From Deroplatys truncata (taxonomy: Eukaryota > Arthropoda > Insecta > Mantodea > Mantidae): a DNA stretch of 64,000 nt. The stretch is from contig CM060983.1 of the NCBI GenBank assembly GCA_030765065.1, forward strand, positions 230,473,528-230,537,527, read 5' to 3'. Below the pieces are notes generated by a model. It saw only the letters and a list, made by a program, of their open reading frames with translations, had not been told where the DNA came from and made no database searches. The first letter of the stretch is position 1. Every line of letters starts with the position of its first letter. The position numbers were made by a program, and so were the translations under genes. Shown here piece after piece: positions 24,701 to 38,642 of this stretch.

Positions 24701-27489
24701 ACTCTAATGTCTTAACTCCTGTACTATGTTAGCTGTAATTGGTACAGAAACCACAAACTCATACTGTAATGTCTTAACTCCTGTACTATGTTAGCTGTAA
24801 TTGGGGGAGAAAACACAAACTCATACTCTAATGTCTTAACTCCTGTACTATGTTAGCTGTAATTGGGGCAGAAAACACAATCTCATACTCTAATGTCTTA
24901 ACTCCTGTACTATGTTAGCTGTAATTGGTACAGAAACCACAAACTCATACTCTAATGTCTTAACTCCTGTACTATGTTTGCTGTAATTGGTACAGAAACC
25001 ACAAACTCATACTCTAATGTCTTAACTCCTGTACTATGTTAGCTGTAATTGGTACAGAAACCACAAACTCATACTGTAATGTCTTAACTCCTGTACTATG
25101 TTAGCTGTAATTGGGGCAGAAAACACAAACTCATACTCTAATGTCTTAACTCCTGTACTATGTTAGCTGTAATTGGGGCAGAAAACACAAACTCATACTC
25201 TAATGTCTTAACTCCTGTACTATGTTAGCTGTAATTGGTTCAGAAAACATAAACTCATACTCTAATGTCTTAACTCCTGTACTATGTTAGCTGTAGTCGG
25301 GCCAGAAAACACAAACTCATACTCTAATGTCCTAACTCCTGTACTATGTTAGCTGTAATTGGGGCAGAAAACACAAACTCATACTCTAATGTCTTAACTC
25401 CTGTACTATGTTAGCTGTAATTGGGGCAGAAAACACAAACTCATACTCTAATGTCTTAACTCCTGTACTATGTTAGCAGTAGTCGGGCCAGAAAACACAA
25501 ACTCATACTGTAATGTCTTAACTCCTGTACTATGTTAGCTGTAGTCGGGCCAGAAAACACAAACTCATACTCTAATGTCTTAACTCCTGTACTATGTTAG
25601 CTGTAATTGGGGCAGAAAACACAAACTCATACTCTAATGTGTTAACTCCTGTACTATGTTAGCTGTAATTGGGGCAGAAAACACAAACTCATACTCTAAT
25701 GTCTTAACTCCTGTACTATGTTAGCTGTAATTGGGGCAGAAAACACAAACTCATACTCTAATGTCTCAACTCCTGTACTATGTTAGCTGTAGTCGGGCCA
25801 GAAAACACAAACTCATACTCTAATGTCTTAACTCCTGTACTATGTTAGCTGTAATTGGGGCAGAAACCACAAACTCATATACTAATGTCTTAACTCCTGT
25901 ACTATGTTAGCTGTAATTGGGGCAGAAAACACAAACTCATACTCTAATGTCTTAACTCCTGTACTATGTTAGCTGTAGTCGTGCCAGAAAACACAAACTC
26001 ATACTCTAATGTCTTAACTCCTGTACTATGTTAGCTGTAGTCGGGCCAGAAAACACAAACTCATACTCTAATGTCTTAACTCCTGTACTATGTTAGCTGT
26101 AGTCGGGCCAGAAAACACAAACTCATACTCTAATGTCTTAACTCCTGGACTACGTTAGCTGTAGTCAGGCCAGAAAACACAAACTCATACTCTAATGTCT
26201 TAACTCCTGTACTATGTTAGCTGTAGTCGGGCCAGAAAACACAAACTCATACTCTAATGTCTTAACTCCTGTACTATGTTAGCTGTAATTGGGGCAGAAA
26301 ACACAAACTCATACTCTAATGTCTTAACTCCTGTACTATGTTAGCTGTAATTGGGCCAGAAAACACAAACTCATACTCTAATGTCTTAACTCCTGTACTA
26401 TGTTAGCTGTAATTGGTACAGAAACCACAAACTCATACTCTAATGTCTTAACTCCTGTACTATGTTAGCTGTAATTGGTACAGAAACCACAAACTCATAC
26501 TGTAATGTCTTAACTCCTGTACTATGTTAGCTGTAGTCGGGCCAGAAAACACAAACTCATACTCTAATGTCTTAACTCCTGGACTACGTTAGCTGTATTT
26601 GGGCCAGAAAACACAAACTCATACTCTAATGTCTTAACTCCTGTACTATGTTAGCTGTAGTCGGGCCAGAAAACACAAACTCATACTCTAATGTCTTAAC
26701 TCCTGGACTACGTTAGCTGTAGTCGGGCCAGAAAACACAAACTCATACTCTAATGTCTTAACTCCTGTACTATGTTAGCTGTAATTGGTGCAGAAAACAC
26801 AAACTCATACTCTAATGTCTTAACTCCTGTACTATGTTAGCTGTAGTCGGGCCAGAAAACACAAAACTCATACTCTAATGTCTTAACTCCTGTACTATGT
26901 TAGCTGTAATTGGGCCAGAAAACACAAACTCATACTCTAATGTCTTAACTCCTGTACTATGTTAGCTGTAATTGGGCCAGAAAACACAAACTCATACTCT
27001 AATGTCTTAACTCCTGTACTATGTTAGCTGTAATTGGGGCAGAAAACACAAACTCATACTCTAATGTCTTAACTCCTGTACTATGTTAGCTGTAATTGGG
27101 CCAGAAAACACAAACTCATACTCTAATGTCTTAACTCCTGTACTATGTTAGCTGTAATTGGGGCAGAAAACACAAACTCATACTGTAATGTCTTAACTCC
27201 TGTACTATGTTAGCTGTAGTCGGGCCAGAAAACACAAACTCATACTCTAATGTTTTAACTCCTGGACTACGTTAGCTGTAGTCGGGCCAGAAAACACAAA
27301 CTCATACTCTAATGTCTTAACTCCTGTACTATGTTAGCTGTAATCGGGCCAGAAAACACAAACTCATACTCTAATGTCTTAACTCCTGTACTATGTTAGC
27401 TGTAATTGGGGCAGAAAAAAAACTCATACTCTAATGTCTTAACTCCTGTACTATGTTAGCTGTAATTGGGGCAGAAAACACAAACTCAT
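24701..27489 (+). repeat. Satellite family A block 7 (45 copies)
   Basis: 45 monomers (2,789 bp). Private marks: actatgtttgctg near 24976, tgtcctaac near 25329, ttagcagtag near 25474, a 1-bp insertion acacaaaactc near 26862 and gttttaactcc near 27252. All of these recur in the block at 60720. A 60-bp A-rich copy precedes the B block. Confidence 0.97.
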
Positions 27490-28105
27490 ACTCTCACTAG
27501 TTTGTTAAATCATGACCTATGTCTGCTACAGTTGGGGCAGAAAACACAAACTCATACTCTCACTAGTTTGTTTAATCATGACCTATGCCTGCTGCAGTTG
27601 GGGCAGAAAACACAAACTCATACTCTCACTAGTTTGTTAAATCATGACCTATGCCTGCTACAGTTGGGGCAGAAGACACAAACTCATACTCTCACTAGTT
27701 TGTTAAATCATGACCTATGCCTGCTACAGTTGGGGCAGAAAACACAAACTCATACTCTCACTAGTTTGTTAAATCACGACCTATGCCTGCTGCAGTTGGG
27801 GCAGAAAGCACAAACTCATACTGTCGCTAGTTTGTTAAATCATACCCTATGCCTGCTGCAATTAGAGCAGAAAACACACACTCATACTCTCACTAGTTTG
27901 TTAAATCATGACCTATGCCTGCTGCAGTTGGGGCAGAAAACACAAACTCATACTCTCACTAGTTTGTTAAATCATAACCTATGCCTGCTGCAATTAGAGT
28001 AGAAAACACAAACTCATACTCTCACTAGTTTCTTAAATCATGACCTATGCCGGCTGCAGTTGGGGCAGAAAACACAAACTCATACTCTCACTAGTTTGTT
28101 AAATC
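24701..28105. repeat. Segment repeated about 36 kb away, left copy
   Basis: Aligns with 60,720-64,000 at an offset of 36,019, then 35,895 bp; the change equals two A monomers. Shared rare marks are listed under blocks 7 and 16. The match probably also includes the end of the preceding B block. Confidence 0.88.
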
Positions 28106-31100
28106 ATAACCTATGCCTGCTGCAGTTGGGGCAGAAAACACACACTCATACTCTCACTAGTTTGTTAAATCATGACCTATGCCTGCTGCAGTTGGGGCAG
28201 AAAACACAAACTCATACTCTCACTAGTTTGTTAAATCGTGACCTATGCCCGCTGCAGTTGGGGCAGAAAACACAAACTCATACTCTCACTAGTTTGTTAA
28301 ATCATGAACTATGCCTGCTGCAGTTGGGGCAGAAAACACAAACTCATACTCTCACTAGTTTGTTCAATCATGACCTATGCCTGCTACAGTTGGGGCAGAA
28401 AACACAAACTCATACTCTCACTAGTTTGTTAAATCATGACCTATGCCTGCTACAGTTGGGGCAGAAAACACAAACTCATACTCTCACTAGTTTGTTAAAT
28501 CACGACTTATGCTTGCTGCAGTTGGGGCAGAAAACACAAACTCATACTGTCGCTAGTTTGTTAAATCATAACCTATGCCTGCTGCAATTAGAGCAGAAAA
28601 CACACACTCATACTCTCACTAGTTTGTTAAATCATGACCTATGCCTGCTGCAGTTGGGGCAGAAAATACAAACTCATACTCTCACTAGTTTGTTAAATCA
28701 TGACCTATGCCTGCTGCAGTTGGGGCAGAAAGCACACACTCATACTCTCACTAGTTTGTTAAATCATGACCTATGCCTTCTGCAGTTGGGGCAGAAAACA
28801 CAAACTCATACTCTCACTAGTTTGTTAAATCATAACCTATGCCTGCTGCAGTTGGGGCGGAAAACACAAACTCATATTCTCACTAGTTTGTTAAATCATG
28901 ACCTATGCCTGCTGCAGTTGGGGCAGAAAACACAAACTCATACTCTCACTAGTTTGTTAAATCATGACCTATGTCTGCTGCAGTTGGGGCAGAAAACACA
29001 AACTCATACTCTCACTAGTTTGTTAAATCATGACCTATGCCTGCTGCAGTTTGGGCAGAAAACACACACTCATACCCTTACTAGTTTGTTAAATCATAAC
29101 CTATCCTGCTGCAGTTGGGGCAGAAAACACAAACTCATACTCTCACTAGTTTGTTAAATCATGACCTATGGCTGCTGCAGTTGGGGCAGAAAACACAAAC
29201 TCATACTCTCACTAGTTTGTTAAATCATGACCTATGCCTGCTGCAGTTGGGGCAGAAAACACAAACTCATACTCTCACTAGTTTGTTAAATCATGACCTA
29301 TGCCTGCTGCAATTAGAGCAGAAAACACACACTCATACTCTCACTCGTTTGTTAAATCATGACCTATGCCTGCTACAGTTGGGGCAGAATACACAAACTC
29401 ATACTCTCACTAGTTTGTTAAATCATAACCTATGCCTGCTGCAATTAGAGCAGAAAACACACACTCATACTCTCACTAGTTTGTTAAATCATGACCTATG
29501 CCTGCTACAGTTGGGGCAGAAAACACAAACTCATACTCTCACTAGTTTGTTAAATCATGACCTTAGCCTGCTACAGTTGGGGCAGAAAACACAAACTCAT
29601 ACTCTCACTAGTTTGTTAAATCATGACCTATGGCTGCTGCAGTTGGGGCAGAAAACACAAACTCATACTCTCACTAGTTTGTTAAATCATGACCTATGCC
29701 TGCTGCAGTTGGGGCAGAAAACACACACTAATACTCTCACTAGTTTGTTAAATCATGACCTATGCCTGCTGCAGTTGGGGCAGAAAACACAAACTCATAC
29801 TCTCACTAGTTTGTTAAATCATGACCTATGCCTGCTGCAGTTGGGGCAGAAAACACAAACTCATACTGTCGCTAGTTTGTTAAATCATAACCTATGCCTG
29901 CTGCAATTAGAGCAGAAAACACACACTCATACTCTCACTCGTTTGTTAAATCACGACCTATGCCTGCTACAGTTGGGGCAGAAAACACACACTCATACTC
30001 TCACTAGTTCATTAAATCACGACCTATGCCTGCTACAGTTGGGGCAGAAAACACACATTCATACTCTTACTAGTTTGTTAAATCATAACCTATGCCTGCT
30101 GCAGTTGGGGCAGAAAACACAAACTCATACTCTCACTAGTTTGTTAAATCATGACCTATGCCTGCTGCAGTTGGGGCAGAAAACACAATCTCATACTGTC
30201 GCTAGTTTGTTAAATCATAACCTATGCCTGCTGCAATTAGAGCAGAAAACACACACTCATACTCTCACTCGTTTGTTAAATCACGACCTATGCCTGCTAC
30301 AGTTGGGGCAGAAAACACACACTCATACTCTCACTAGTTCATTAAATCACGACCTATGCCTGCTACAGTTGGGGCAGAAAACACACATTCATACTCTTAC
30401 TAGTTTGTTAAATCATAACCTATGCCTGCTACAGTTGGGGCAGAAAACACACACTCATACTCTTACTAGTTTGTTAAATCATGACCTATGCCTGCTGCAA
30501 TTAGAGCAGTAAACACACATTCATACTCTCACTAGCTTGTTAAATCATGACTTATGCCTGCTGCAATTAGGGCAGAAAACACACACTCATACTCTCACTA
30601 GTTCATTAAATCATGACCTATGCCTGCTGCAATTAGAGCAGAAAACACACACTCATACTCTCACTAGTTCATTAAATCATGACCTATGCCTGCTGCAATT
30701 AGAGCAAAAAACACACATTCATACTCTCACTAGTTTGTTAAATCATGACCTATGCCTGCTGCAATTAGGGCAGAAAACACACACTCATACTCTCACTAGT
30801 TTGTTAAATCATGACCTATGCCTGCTGCAATTAGAGCAGAAAACACACACTCATACTCTCACTAGTTTGTTAAATCATGACCTATGGCAGCTGCAATTAG
30901 AGCAGAAAACACACACTCATACTCTCACTAGTTTGTTAAATCATGACCTATCCCTGCTGCAATTAGAGCAGAAAACACACACTCATACTCTCACTAGTTT
31001 GTTAAATCATGACCTATGCCTGCTGCAATTAGGGCAGAAAACACACACTCATACTCTCACTAGTTCATTAAATCATGACCTATGTCTGCAGCAATTAGAG

Positions 31101-31250
31101 CAGAAAACACACTTTCATACTCTTACTAGGTCATTAAATCATGACTTATGCCTGCTGCAATTAGAGCAGAAAACACAAACTCATACTCTCACTAGTTTGT
31201 TAAAGCATGACCTATGCCTGCTGCAGTTGGGCCAGAAAACACAAACTCAT
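27490..31250 (+). repeat. Satellite family B block 7 (57 copies)
   Basis: 57 monomers, one 1 bp short (cctatcctgctg near 29104). The open frame is cut by TAG at 28000-28002 (the attagagtag landmark), by the deletion, and by TAA at 30510-30512. The private tatgccggctg near 28048 recurs at 63943. A 330-bp internal duplication lies near 29,864-30,430. First block in the window with the tatggcagctg and ttctactagt-free ttcattaaat-rich 3' portion. The exit to family A is abrupt, after a copy with gttaaagcatg and gttgggccag. Confidence 0.96.
29864..30430. repeat. Internal 330-bp (five-monomer) duplication in B block 7
   Basis: The ordered series gtcgctag, cactcgtttg, ttcattaaatcacg, acattcatactctta appears twice at a 330-bp offset (tactgtc near 29864 and near 30194). 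The second copy carries cacaatctcat where the first has cacaaactcat. Confidence 0.85.
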
Positions 31251-31744
31251 ACTCTAATGTCTTAACTCCTGTACTATGTTAGCTGTAATTGGGGCAGAAA
31301 ACACAAACTCATACTCTAATGTCTTAACTCCTGTACTATGTTAGCTGTAATTGGGCCAGAAAACACAAACTCATACTCTAATGTCTTAACTCCTGTACTA
31401 TGTTAGCTGTAATTGGGGCAGAAAACACAAACTCATACTGTAATGTCTTAACTCCTGTACTATGTTAGCTGTAGTCGGGCCAGAAAACGCAAACTCATAC
31501 TCTAATGTCTTAACTCCTGGACTACGTTAGCTGTAGTCGGGCCAGAAAACACAAACTCATACTCTAATGTCTTAACTCCTGTACTATGTTAGCTGTAGTC
31601 GGGCCAGAAAACACAAACTCATACTCTAATGTCTTAACTCCTGTACTATGTTAGCTGTAATTGGGGCAGAAAAAAAACTCATACTCTAATCTCTTAACTC
31701 CTGTACTATGTTAGCTGTAATTGGGGCAGAAAACACAAACTCAT
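31251..31744 (+). repeat. Satellite family A spacer 8 (8 copies)
   Basis: Eight monomers, 494 bp. Diagnostic base gaaaacgcaaac near 31486. The same spacer recurs at 34979 and 41070, and minus one monomer at 48023. Confidence 0.97.
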
Positions 31745-34700
31745 ACTCTCACTAGTTTGTTAAATCATGACCTATGTCTGCTACAGTTGGGGCAGAAAAC
31801 ACAAACTCATACTCTCACTAGTTTGTTAAATCATGACCTATGCCTGCTGCAGTTGGGGCAGAAAACACAAACTCATACTCTCACTAGTTTGTTAAATCAT
31901 GACCTATGCCTGCTACAGTTGGGGCAGAAGACACAAACTCATACTCTCACTAGTTTGTTAAATCATACCCTATGCCTGCTGCAATTAGAGCAGAAAACAC
32001 ACACTCATACTCTCAATGGTTTGTTAAATCATGACCTATGCCTGCTGCAGTTGGGGCAGAAAACACAAACTCATACTCTCACTAGTTTGTTAAATCATAA
32101 CCTATGCCTGCTGCAATTAGAGTAGAAAACACAAACTCATACTCTCACTAGTTTCTTAAATCATGACCTATGCCTGCTGCAGTTGGGGCAGGAAACACAA
32201 ACTCATACTCTCACTAGTTTGTTAAATCATAACCTATGCCTGCTGCAGTTGGGGCAGAAAACACACACTCATACTCTCACTAGTTTGTTAAATCATGACC
32301 TATGCCTGCTGCAGTTGGGGCAGAAAACACAAACTCATACTCTCACTAGTTTGTTAAATCATGACCTATGCCTGCTGCAGTTGGGGCAGAAAACACAAAC
32401 TCATACTCTCACTAGTTTGTTAAACCATGACCTATGCCTGCTGCAGTTGGGGCAGAAAACACAAACTCATACTCTCACTAGTTTGTTCAATCATGACCTA
32501 TGCCTGCTACAGTTGGGGCAGAAAACACAAACTCATACTCTCACTAGTTTGTTAAATCATGACCTATGCCTGCTACAGTTGGGGCAGAAAATACAAACTC
32601 ATACTCTCACTAGTTTGTTAAACCACGACCTATGCTTGCTGCAGTTGGGGCAGAAAACACAAACTCATACTGTCGCTAGTTTGTTAAATCATAACCTATG
32701 CCTGCTGCAATTAGAGCAGAAAACACACACTCATACTCTCACTACTTTGTTAAATCATGACCTATGCCTGCTGCAGTTGGGGCAGAAAACACAAACTCAT
32801 ACTCTCACTAGTTTGTTAAATCATAACCTATGCCTGCTGCAGTTGGGGCAGAAAGCACACACTCATACTCTCACTAGTTTGTTAAATCATGACCTATGCC
32901 TGCTGCAGTTGGGGCAGAAAACACAAACTCATACTCTCACTAGTTTGTTAAATCATAACCTATGCCTGCTGCAGTTGGGGCGGAAAACACAAACTCATAC
33001 TCTCACTAGTTTGTTAAATCATGACCTATGTCTGCTGCAGTTGGGGCAGAAAACACAAACTCATACTCTCACTAGTTTGTTAAATCATGACCTATGCCTG
33101 CTGCAGTTGGGGCAGAAAACACACACTCATACTCTCACTAGTTTGTTAAATCATAACCTATGCCTGCTGCAGTTGGGGCAGAAAACACAAACTCATACTC
33201 TCACTAGTTTTTTAAATCATTACCTATGCCTGCTGCAGTTGGGGCAGAAAACACACACTCATACTCTCACTAGTTTGTTAAATCATGACCTATGCCTGCT
33301 GCAGTTGGTGCAGAAAACACACACTCATACTCTCACTAGTTTGTTAAATCATGACCTATGCCTGCTGCAGTTGGGGCAGAAAACACAAACTCATACTCTC
33401 ACTAGTTTGTTAAATCATGACCTATGGCTGCTGCAGTTGGGGCAGAAAACACAAACTCATACTCTCACTAGTTTGTTAAATCATGACCTATGCCTGCTGC
33501 AGTTGGGGCTGAAAACACACACTCATACTCTCACTAGTTTGTTAAATCATGACCTATGCCTGCTGCAGTTGGGGCAGAAAACACAAACTCATACTCTCAC
33601 TAGTTTGTTAAATCATAACCTATGCCTGCTGCAATTAGAGCAGAAAACACAAACTCATACTCTCACTAGTTTGTTAAATCATGACCTATGCCTGCTGCAG
33701 TTGGGGCAGAAAACACAAACTCATACTGTCGCTAGTTTGTTAAATCATAACCTATGCCTGCTGCAATTAGAGCAGAAAACACACACTCATACTCTCACTC
33801 GTTTGTTAAATAACGACCTATGCCTGCTACAGTTGGGGCAGAAAACACACACTCATACTCTCACTAGTTCATTAAATCACGACCTATGCCTGCTACAGTT
33901 GGGGCAGAAAACACACATTCATACTCTTACTAGTTTGTTAAATCATAACCTATGCCTGCTACAGTTGGGGCAGAAAACACACACTCATACTCTTACTAGT
34001 TTGTTAAATCATGACCTATGCCTGCTGCAATTAGAGCAGAAAACACACATTCATACTCTCACTAGTTTGTTAAATCATGACTTATGCCTGCTGCAATTAG
34101 GGCAGAAAACACACACTCATACTCTCACTAGTTCATTAAATCATGACCTATGCCTGCTGCAATTAGAGCAGAAAACACACACTCATACTCTCACTAGTTC
34201 ATTAAATCATGACCTATGCCTGCTGCAATTAGAGCAGAAAACACACATTCATACTCTCACTAGTTTGTTAAATCATGACCTATGCCTGCTGCAATTAGGG
34301 CAGAAAACACACACTCATACTCTCACTAGTTTGTTAAATCATGACCTATGCCTGCTGCAATTAGAGCAGAAAACACACACTCATACTCTCACTAGTTTGT
34401 TAAATCATGACCTATGGCAGCTGCAATTAGAGCAGAAAACACACACTCATACTCTCACTAGTTTGTTAAATCATGACCTATGCCTGCTGCAATTAGAGCA
34501 GAAAACACACACTCATACTCTCACTAGTTTGATAAATCATGACCTATGCCTGCTGCAATTAGAGCAGAAAACACACACTCATACTCTCACTAGTTTGTTA
34601 AATCATGAACTATGCCTGCTGCAATTAGGGCAGAAAACACACACTCATACTCTCACTAGTTTGTTAAATCATGACCTATTCCTGCTGCAATTAGAGCAGA

Positions 34701-34932
34701 AAACACACACTCATACTCTCACTAGTTCATTAAATCATGACTTATGTCTGCAGCAATTAGAGCAGAAAACACACTTTCATACTCTTACTAGTTCATTAAA
34801 TCATGACTTATGCCTGCTGCAATTAGAGCAGAAAACACAAACTCATACTCTCATTAGTTTGTTAAAGCATGACCTATGCCTGCTGCAGTTGGGGCAGAAA
34901 ACACAAACTCATACTCTCACTAGTTTGTTAAA
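31251..34932. repeat. 3.7-kb tandem duplication, left copy
   Basis: A spacer of 8 plus most of B block 8. Matched by 34,979-38,462 at an offset of 3,728 bp, changing to 3,530 bp after a three-monomer difference. Confidence 0.9.
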
Positions 34933-34978
34933 GCATGACCTATGCCTGCTGCAGTTGGGCCAGAAAACACAAACTCAT
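31745..34978 (+). repeat. Satellite family B block 8 (49 copies)
   Basis: 49 monomers, exactly 3,234 bp. TAG landmark at 32123-32125; after it the frame stays open for over 900 codons. Marks include ggggcaggaaac near 32190, aaaatacaaac near 32588, gttggtgcag near 33305, ggggctgaaaac near 33507 and gtttgataaatc near 34528. It ends with two consecutive gttaaagcatg copies, consistent with a duplication join, then passes abruptly into family A. Confidence 0.97.
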
Positions 34979-35472
34979 ACTCTAATGTCTTAACTCCTGT
35001 ACTATGTTAGCTGTAATTGGGGCAGAAAACACAAACTCATACTCTAATGTCTTAACTCCTGTACTATGTTAGCTGTAATTGGGCCAGAAAACACAAACTC
35101 ATACTCTAATGTCTTAACTCCTGTACTATGTTAGCTGTAATTGGGGCAGAAAACACAAACTCATACTGTAATGTCTTAACTCCTGTACTATGTTAGCTGT
35201 AGTCGGGCCAGAAAACGCAAACTCATACTCTAATGTCTTAACTCCTGGACTACGTTAGCTGTAGTCGGGCCAGAAAACACAAACTCATACTCTAATGTCT
35301 TAACTCCTGTACTATGTTAGCTGTAGTCGGGCCAGAAAACACAAACTCATACTCTAATGTCTTAACTCCTGTACTATGTTAGCTGTAATTGGGGCAGAAA
35401 AAAAACTCATACTCTAATCTCTTAACTCCTGTACTATGTTAGCTGTAATTGGGGCAGAAAACACAAACTCAT
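34979..35472 (+). repeat. Satellite family A spacer 9 (8 copies)
   Basis: Copy of the 31251 spacer at an offset of 3,728 bp, including gaaaacgcaaac near 35215. Confidence 0.97.
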
Positions 35473-38462
35473 ACTCTCACTAGTTTGTTAAATCATGACC
35501 TATGTCTGCTACAGTTGGGGCAGAAAACACAAACTCATACTCTCACTAGTTTGTTAAATCATGACCTATGCCTGCTGCAGTTGGGGCAGAAAACACAAAC
35601 TCATACTCTCACTAGTTTGTTAAATCATGACCTATGCCTGCTACAGTTGGGGCAGAAGACACAAACTCATACTCTCACTAGTTTGTTAAATCATACCCTA
35701 TGCCTGCTGCAATTAGAGCAGAAAACACACACTCATACTCTCAATGGTTTGTTAAATCATGACCTATGCCTGCTGCAGTTGGGGCAGAAAACACAAACTC
35801 ATACTCTCACTAGTTTGTTAAATCATAACCTATGCCTGCTGCAATTAGAGTAGAAAACACAAACTCATACTCTCACTAGTTTCTTAAATCATGACCTATG
35901 CCTGCTGCAGTTGGGGCAGGAAACACAAACTCATACTCTCACTAGTTTGTTAAATCATAACCTATGCCTGCTGCAGTTGGGGCAGAAAACACACACTCAT
36001 ACTCTCACTAGTTTGTTAAATCATGACCTATGCCTGCTGCAGTTGGGGCAGAAAACACAAACTCATACTCTCACTAGTTTGTTAAATCATGACCTATGCC
36101 TGCTACAGTTGGGGCAGAAAATACAAACTCATACTCTCACTAGTTTGTTAAACCACGACCTATGCTTGCTGCAGTTGGGGCAGAAAACACAAACTCATAC
36201 TGTCGCTAGTTTGTTAAATCATAACCTATGCCTGCTGCAATTAGAGCAGAAAACACACACTCATACTCTCACTAGTTTGTTAAATCATGACCTATGCCTG
36301 CTGCAGTTGGGGCAGAAAACACAAACTCATACTCTCACTAGTTTGTTAAATCATAACCTATGCCTGCTGCAGTTGGGGCAGAAAGCACACACTCATACTC
36401 TCACTAGTTTGTTAAATCATGACCTATGCCTGCTGCAGTTGGGGCAGAAAACACAAACTCATACTCTCACTAGTTTGTTAAATCATAACCTATGCCTGCT
36501 GCAGTTGGGGCGGAAAACACAAACTCATACTCTCACTAGTTTGTTAAATCATGACCTATGTCTGCTGCAGTTGGGGCAGAAAACACAAACTCATACTCTC
36601 ACTAGTTTGTTAAATCATGACCTATGCCTGCTGCAGTTGGGGCAGAAAACACACACTCATACTCTCACTAGTTTGTTAAATCATAACCTATGCCTGCTGC
36701 AGTTGGGGCAGAAAACACAAACTCATACTCTCACTAGTTTTTTAAATCATTACCTATGCCTGCTGCAGTTGGGGCAGAAAACACACACTCATACTCTCAC
36801 TAGTTTGTTAAATCATGACCTATGCCTGCTGCAGTTGGTGCAGAAAACACACACTCATACTCTCACTAGTTTGTTAAATCATGACCTATGCCTGCTGCAG
36901 TTGGGGCAGAAAACACAAACTCATACTCTCACTAGTTTGTTAAATCATGACCTATGGCTGCTGCAGTTGGGGCAGAAAACACAAACTCATACTCTCACTA
37001 GTTTGTTAAATCATGACCTATGCCTGCTGCAGTTGGGGCTGAAAACACACACTCATACTCTCACTAGTTTGTTAAATCATGACCTATGCCTGCTGCAGTT
37101 GGGGCAGAAAACACAAACTCATACTCTCACTAGTTTGTTAAATCATAACCTATGCCTGCTGCAATTAGAGCAGAAAACACAAACTCATACTCTCACTAGT
37201 TTGTTAAATCATGACCTATGCCTGCTGCAGTTGGGGCAGAAAACACAAACTCATACTGTCGCTAGTTTGTTAAATCATAACCTATGCCTGCTGCAATTAG
37301 AGCAGAAAACACACACTCATACTCTCACTCGTTTGTTAAATAACGACCTATGCCTGCTACAGTTGGGGCAGAAAACACACACTCATACTCTCACTAGTTC
37401 ATTAAATCACGACCTATGCCTGCTACAGTTGGGGCAGAAAACACACATTCATACTCTTACTAGTTTGTTAAATCATAACCTATGCCTGCTACAGTTGGGG
37501 CAGAAAACACACACTCATACTCTTACTAGTTTGTTAAATCATGACCTATGCCTGCTGCAATTAGAGCAGAAAACACACATTCATACTCTCACTAGTTTGT
37601 TAAATCATGACTTATGCCTGCTGCAATTAGGGCAGAAAACACACACTCATACTCTCACTAGTTCATTAAATCATGACCTATGCCTGCTGCAATTAGAGCA
37701 GAAAACACACACTCATACTCTCACTAGTTCATTAAATCATGACCTATGCCTGCTGCAATTAGAGCAGAAAACACACATTCATACTCTCACTAGTTTGTTA
37801 AATCATGACCTATGCCTGCTGCAATTAGGGCAGAAAACACACACTCATACTCTCACTAGTTTGTTAAATCATGACCTATGCCTGCTGCAATTAGAGCAGA
37901 AAACACACACTCATACTCTCACTAGTTTGTTAAATCATGACCTATGGCAGCTGCAATTAGAGCAGAAAACACACACTCATACTCTCACTAGTTTGTTAAA
38001 TCATGACCTATGCCTGCTGCAATTAGAGCAGAAAACACACACTCATACTCTCACTAGTTTGATAAATCATGACCTATGCCTGCTGCAATTAGAGCAGAAA
38101 ACACACACTCATACTCTCACTAGTTTGTTAAATCATGAACTATGCCTGCTGCAATTAGGGCAGAAAACACACACTCATACTCTCACTAGTTTGTTAAATC
38201 ATGACCTATTCCTGCTGCAATTAGAGCAGAAAACACACACTCATACTCTCACTAGTTCATTAAATCATGACTTATGTCTGCAGCAATTAGAGCAGAAAAC
38301 ACACTTTCATACTCTTACTAGTTCATTAAATCATGACTTATGCCTGCTGCAATTAGAGCAGAAAACACAAACTCATACTCTCATTAGTTTGTTAAAGCAT
38401 GACCTATGCCTGCTGCAGTTGGGGCAGAAAACACAAACTCATACTCTCACTAGTTTGTTAAA
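34979..38462. repeat. 3.7-kb tandem duplication, right copy
   Basis: Same order as the left copy with 198 bp missing. It shares rare marks such as ggggcaggaaac, gttggtgcag, ggggctgaaaac and gtttgataaatc. Confidence 0.9.
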
Positions 38463-38508
38463 TCATGACCTATGCCTGCTGCAGTTGGGGCAGAAAACAC
38501 ACACTCAT
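35473..38508 (+). repeat. Satellite family B block 9 (46 copies)
   Basis: 46 monomers. It copies the 31745 block, minus three consecutive monomers (198 bp, near 36100), including the ttcaatcatg copy. The offset changes from 3,728 to 3,530 bp there. TAG landmark at 35851-35853. The two blocks part at 34,933/38,463: this one continues to a normal aaatcatg copy and J1/J2. Confidence 0.97.
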
Positions 38509-38642
38509 ACTCTCACCAGTGTGTTAACTCCAGTACTATGTTAGCTGCAGTTGGAGCACAAAATGACAAAACTCATACTCCCACAAATGTGTAAACTCCT
38601 GTACCATGTTAGCTGTAGTGAGGGCAGAAAACACAAACTCAT
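38509..38642 (+). repeat. Hybrid junction monomers J1 + J2, copy 5
   Basis: Same pair, with gtagtgaggg in J2 where the first four copies have gtagtcaggg. The change is shared with the copy at 45128. Confidence 0.95.

Larger units (their letters stand above)
17490..25011. repeat. 7.52-kb tandem duplication, right copy
   Basis: 7,522 bp, 1 bp shorter through the loss near 21455. I noticed about ten single-base differences from the left copy. After 25,011 the A block continues with sequence that the left copy lost at the 17,489 join. Confidence 0.92.
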
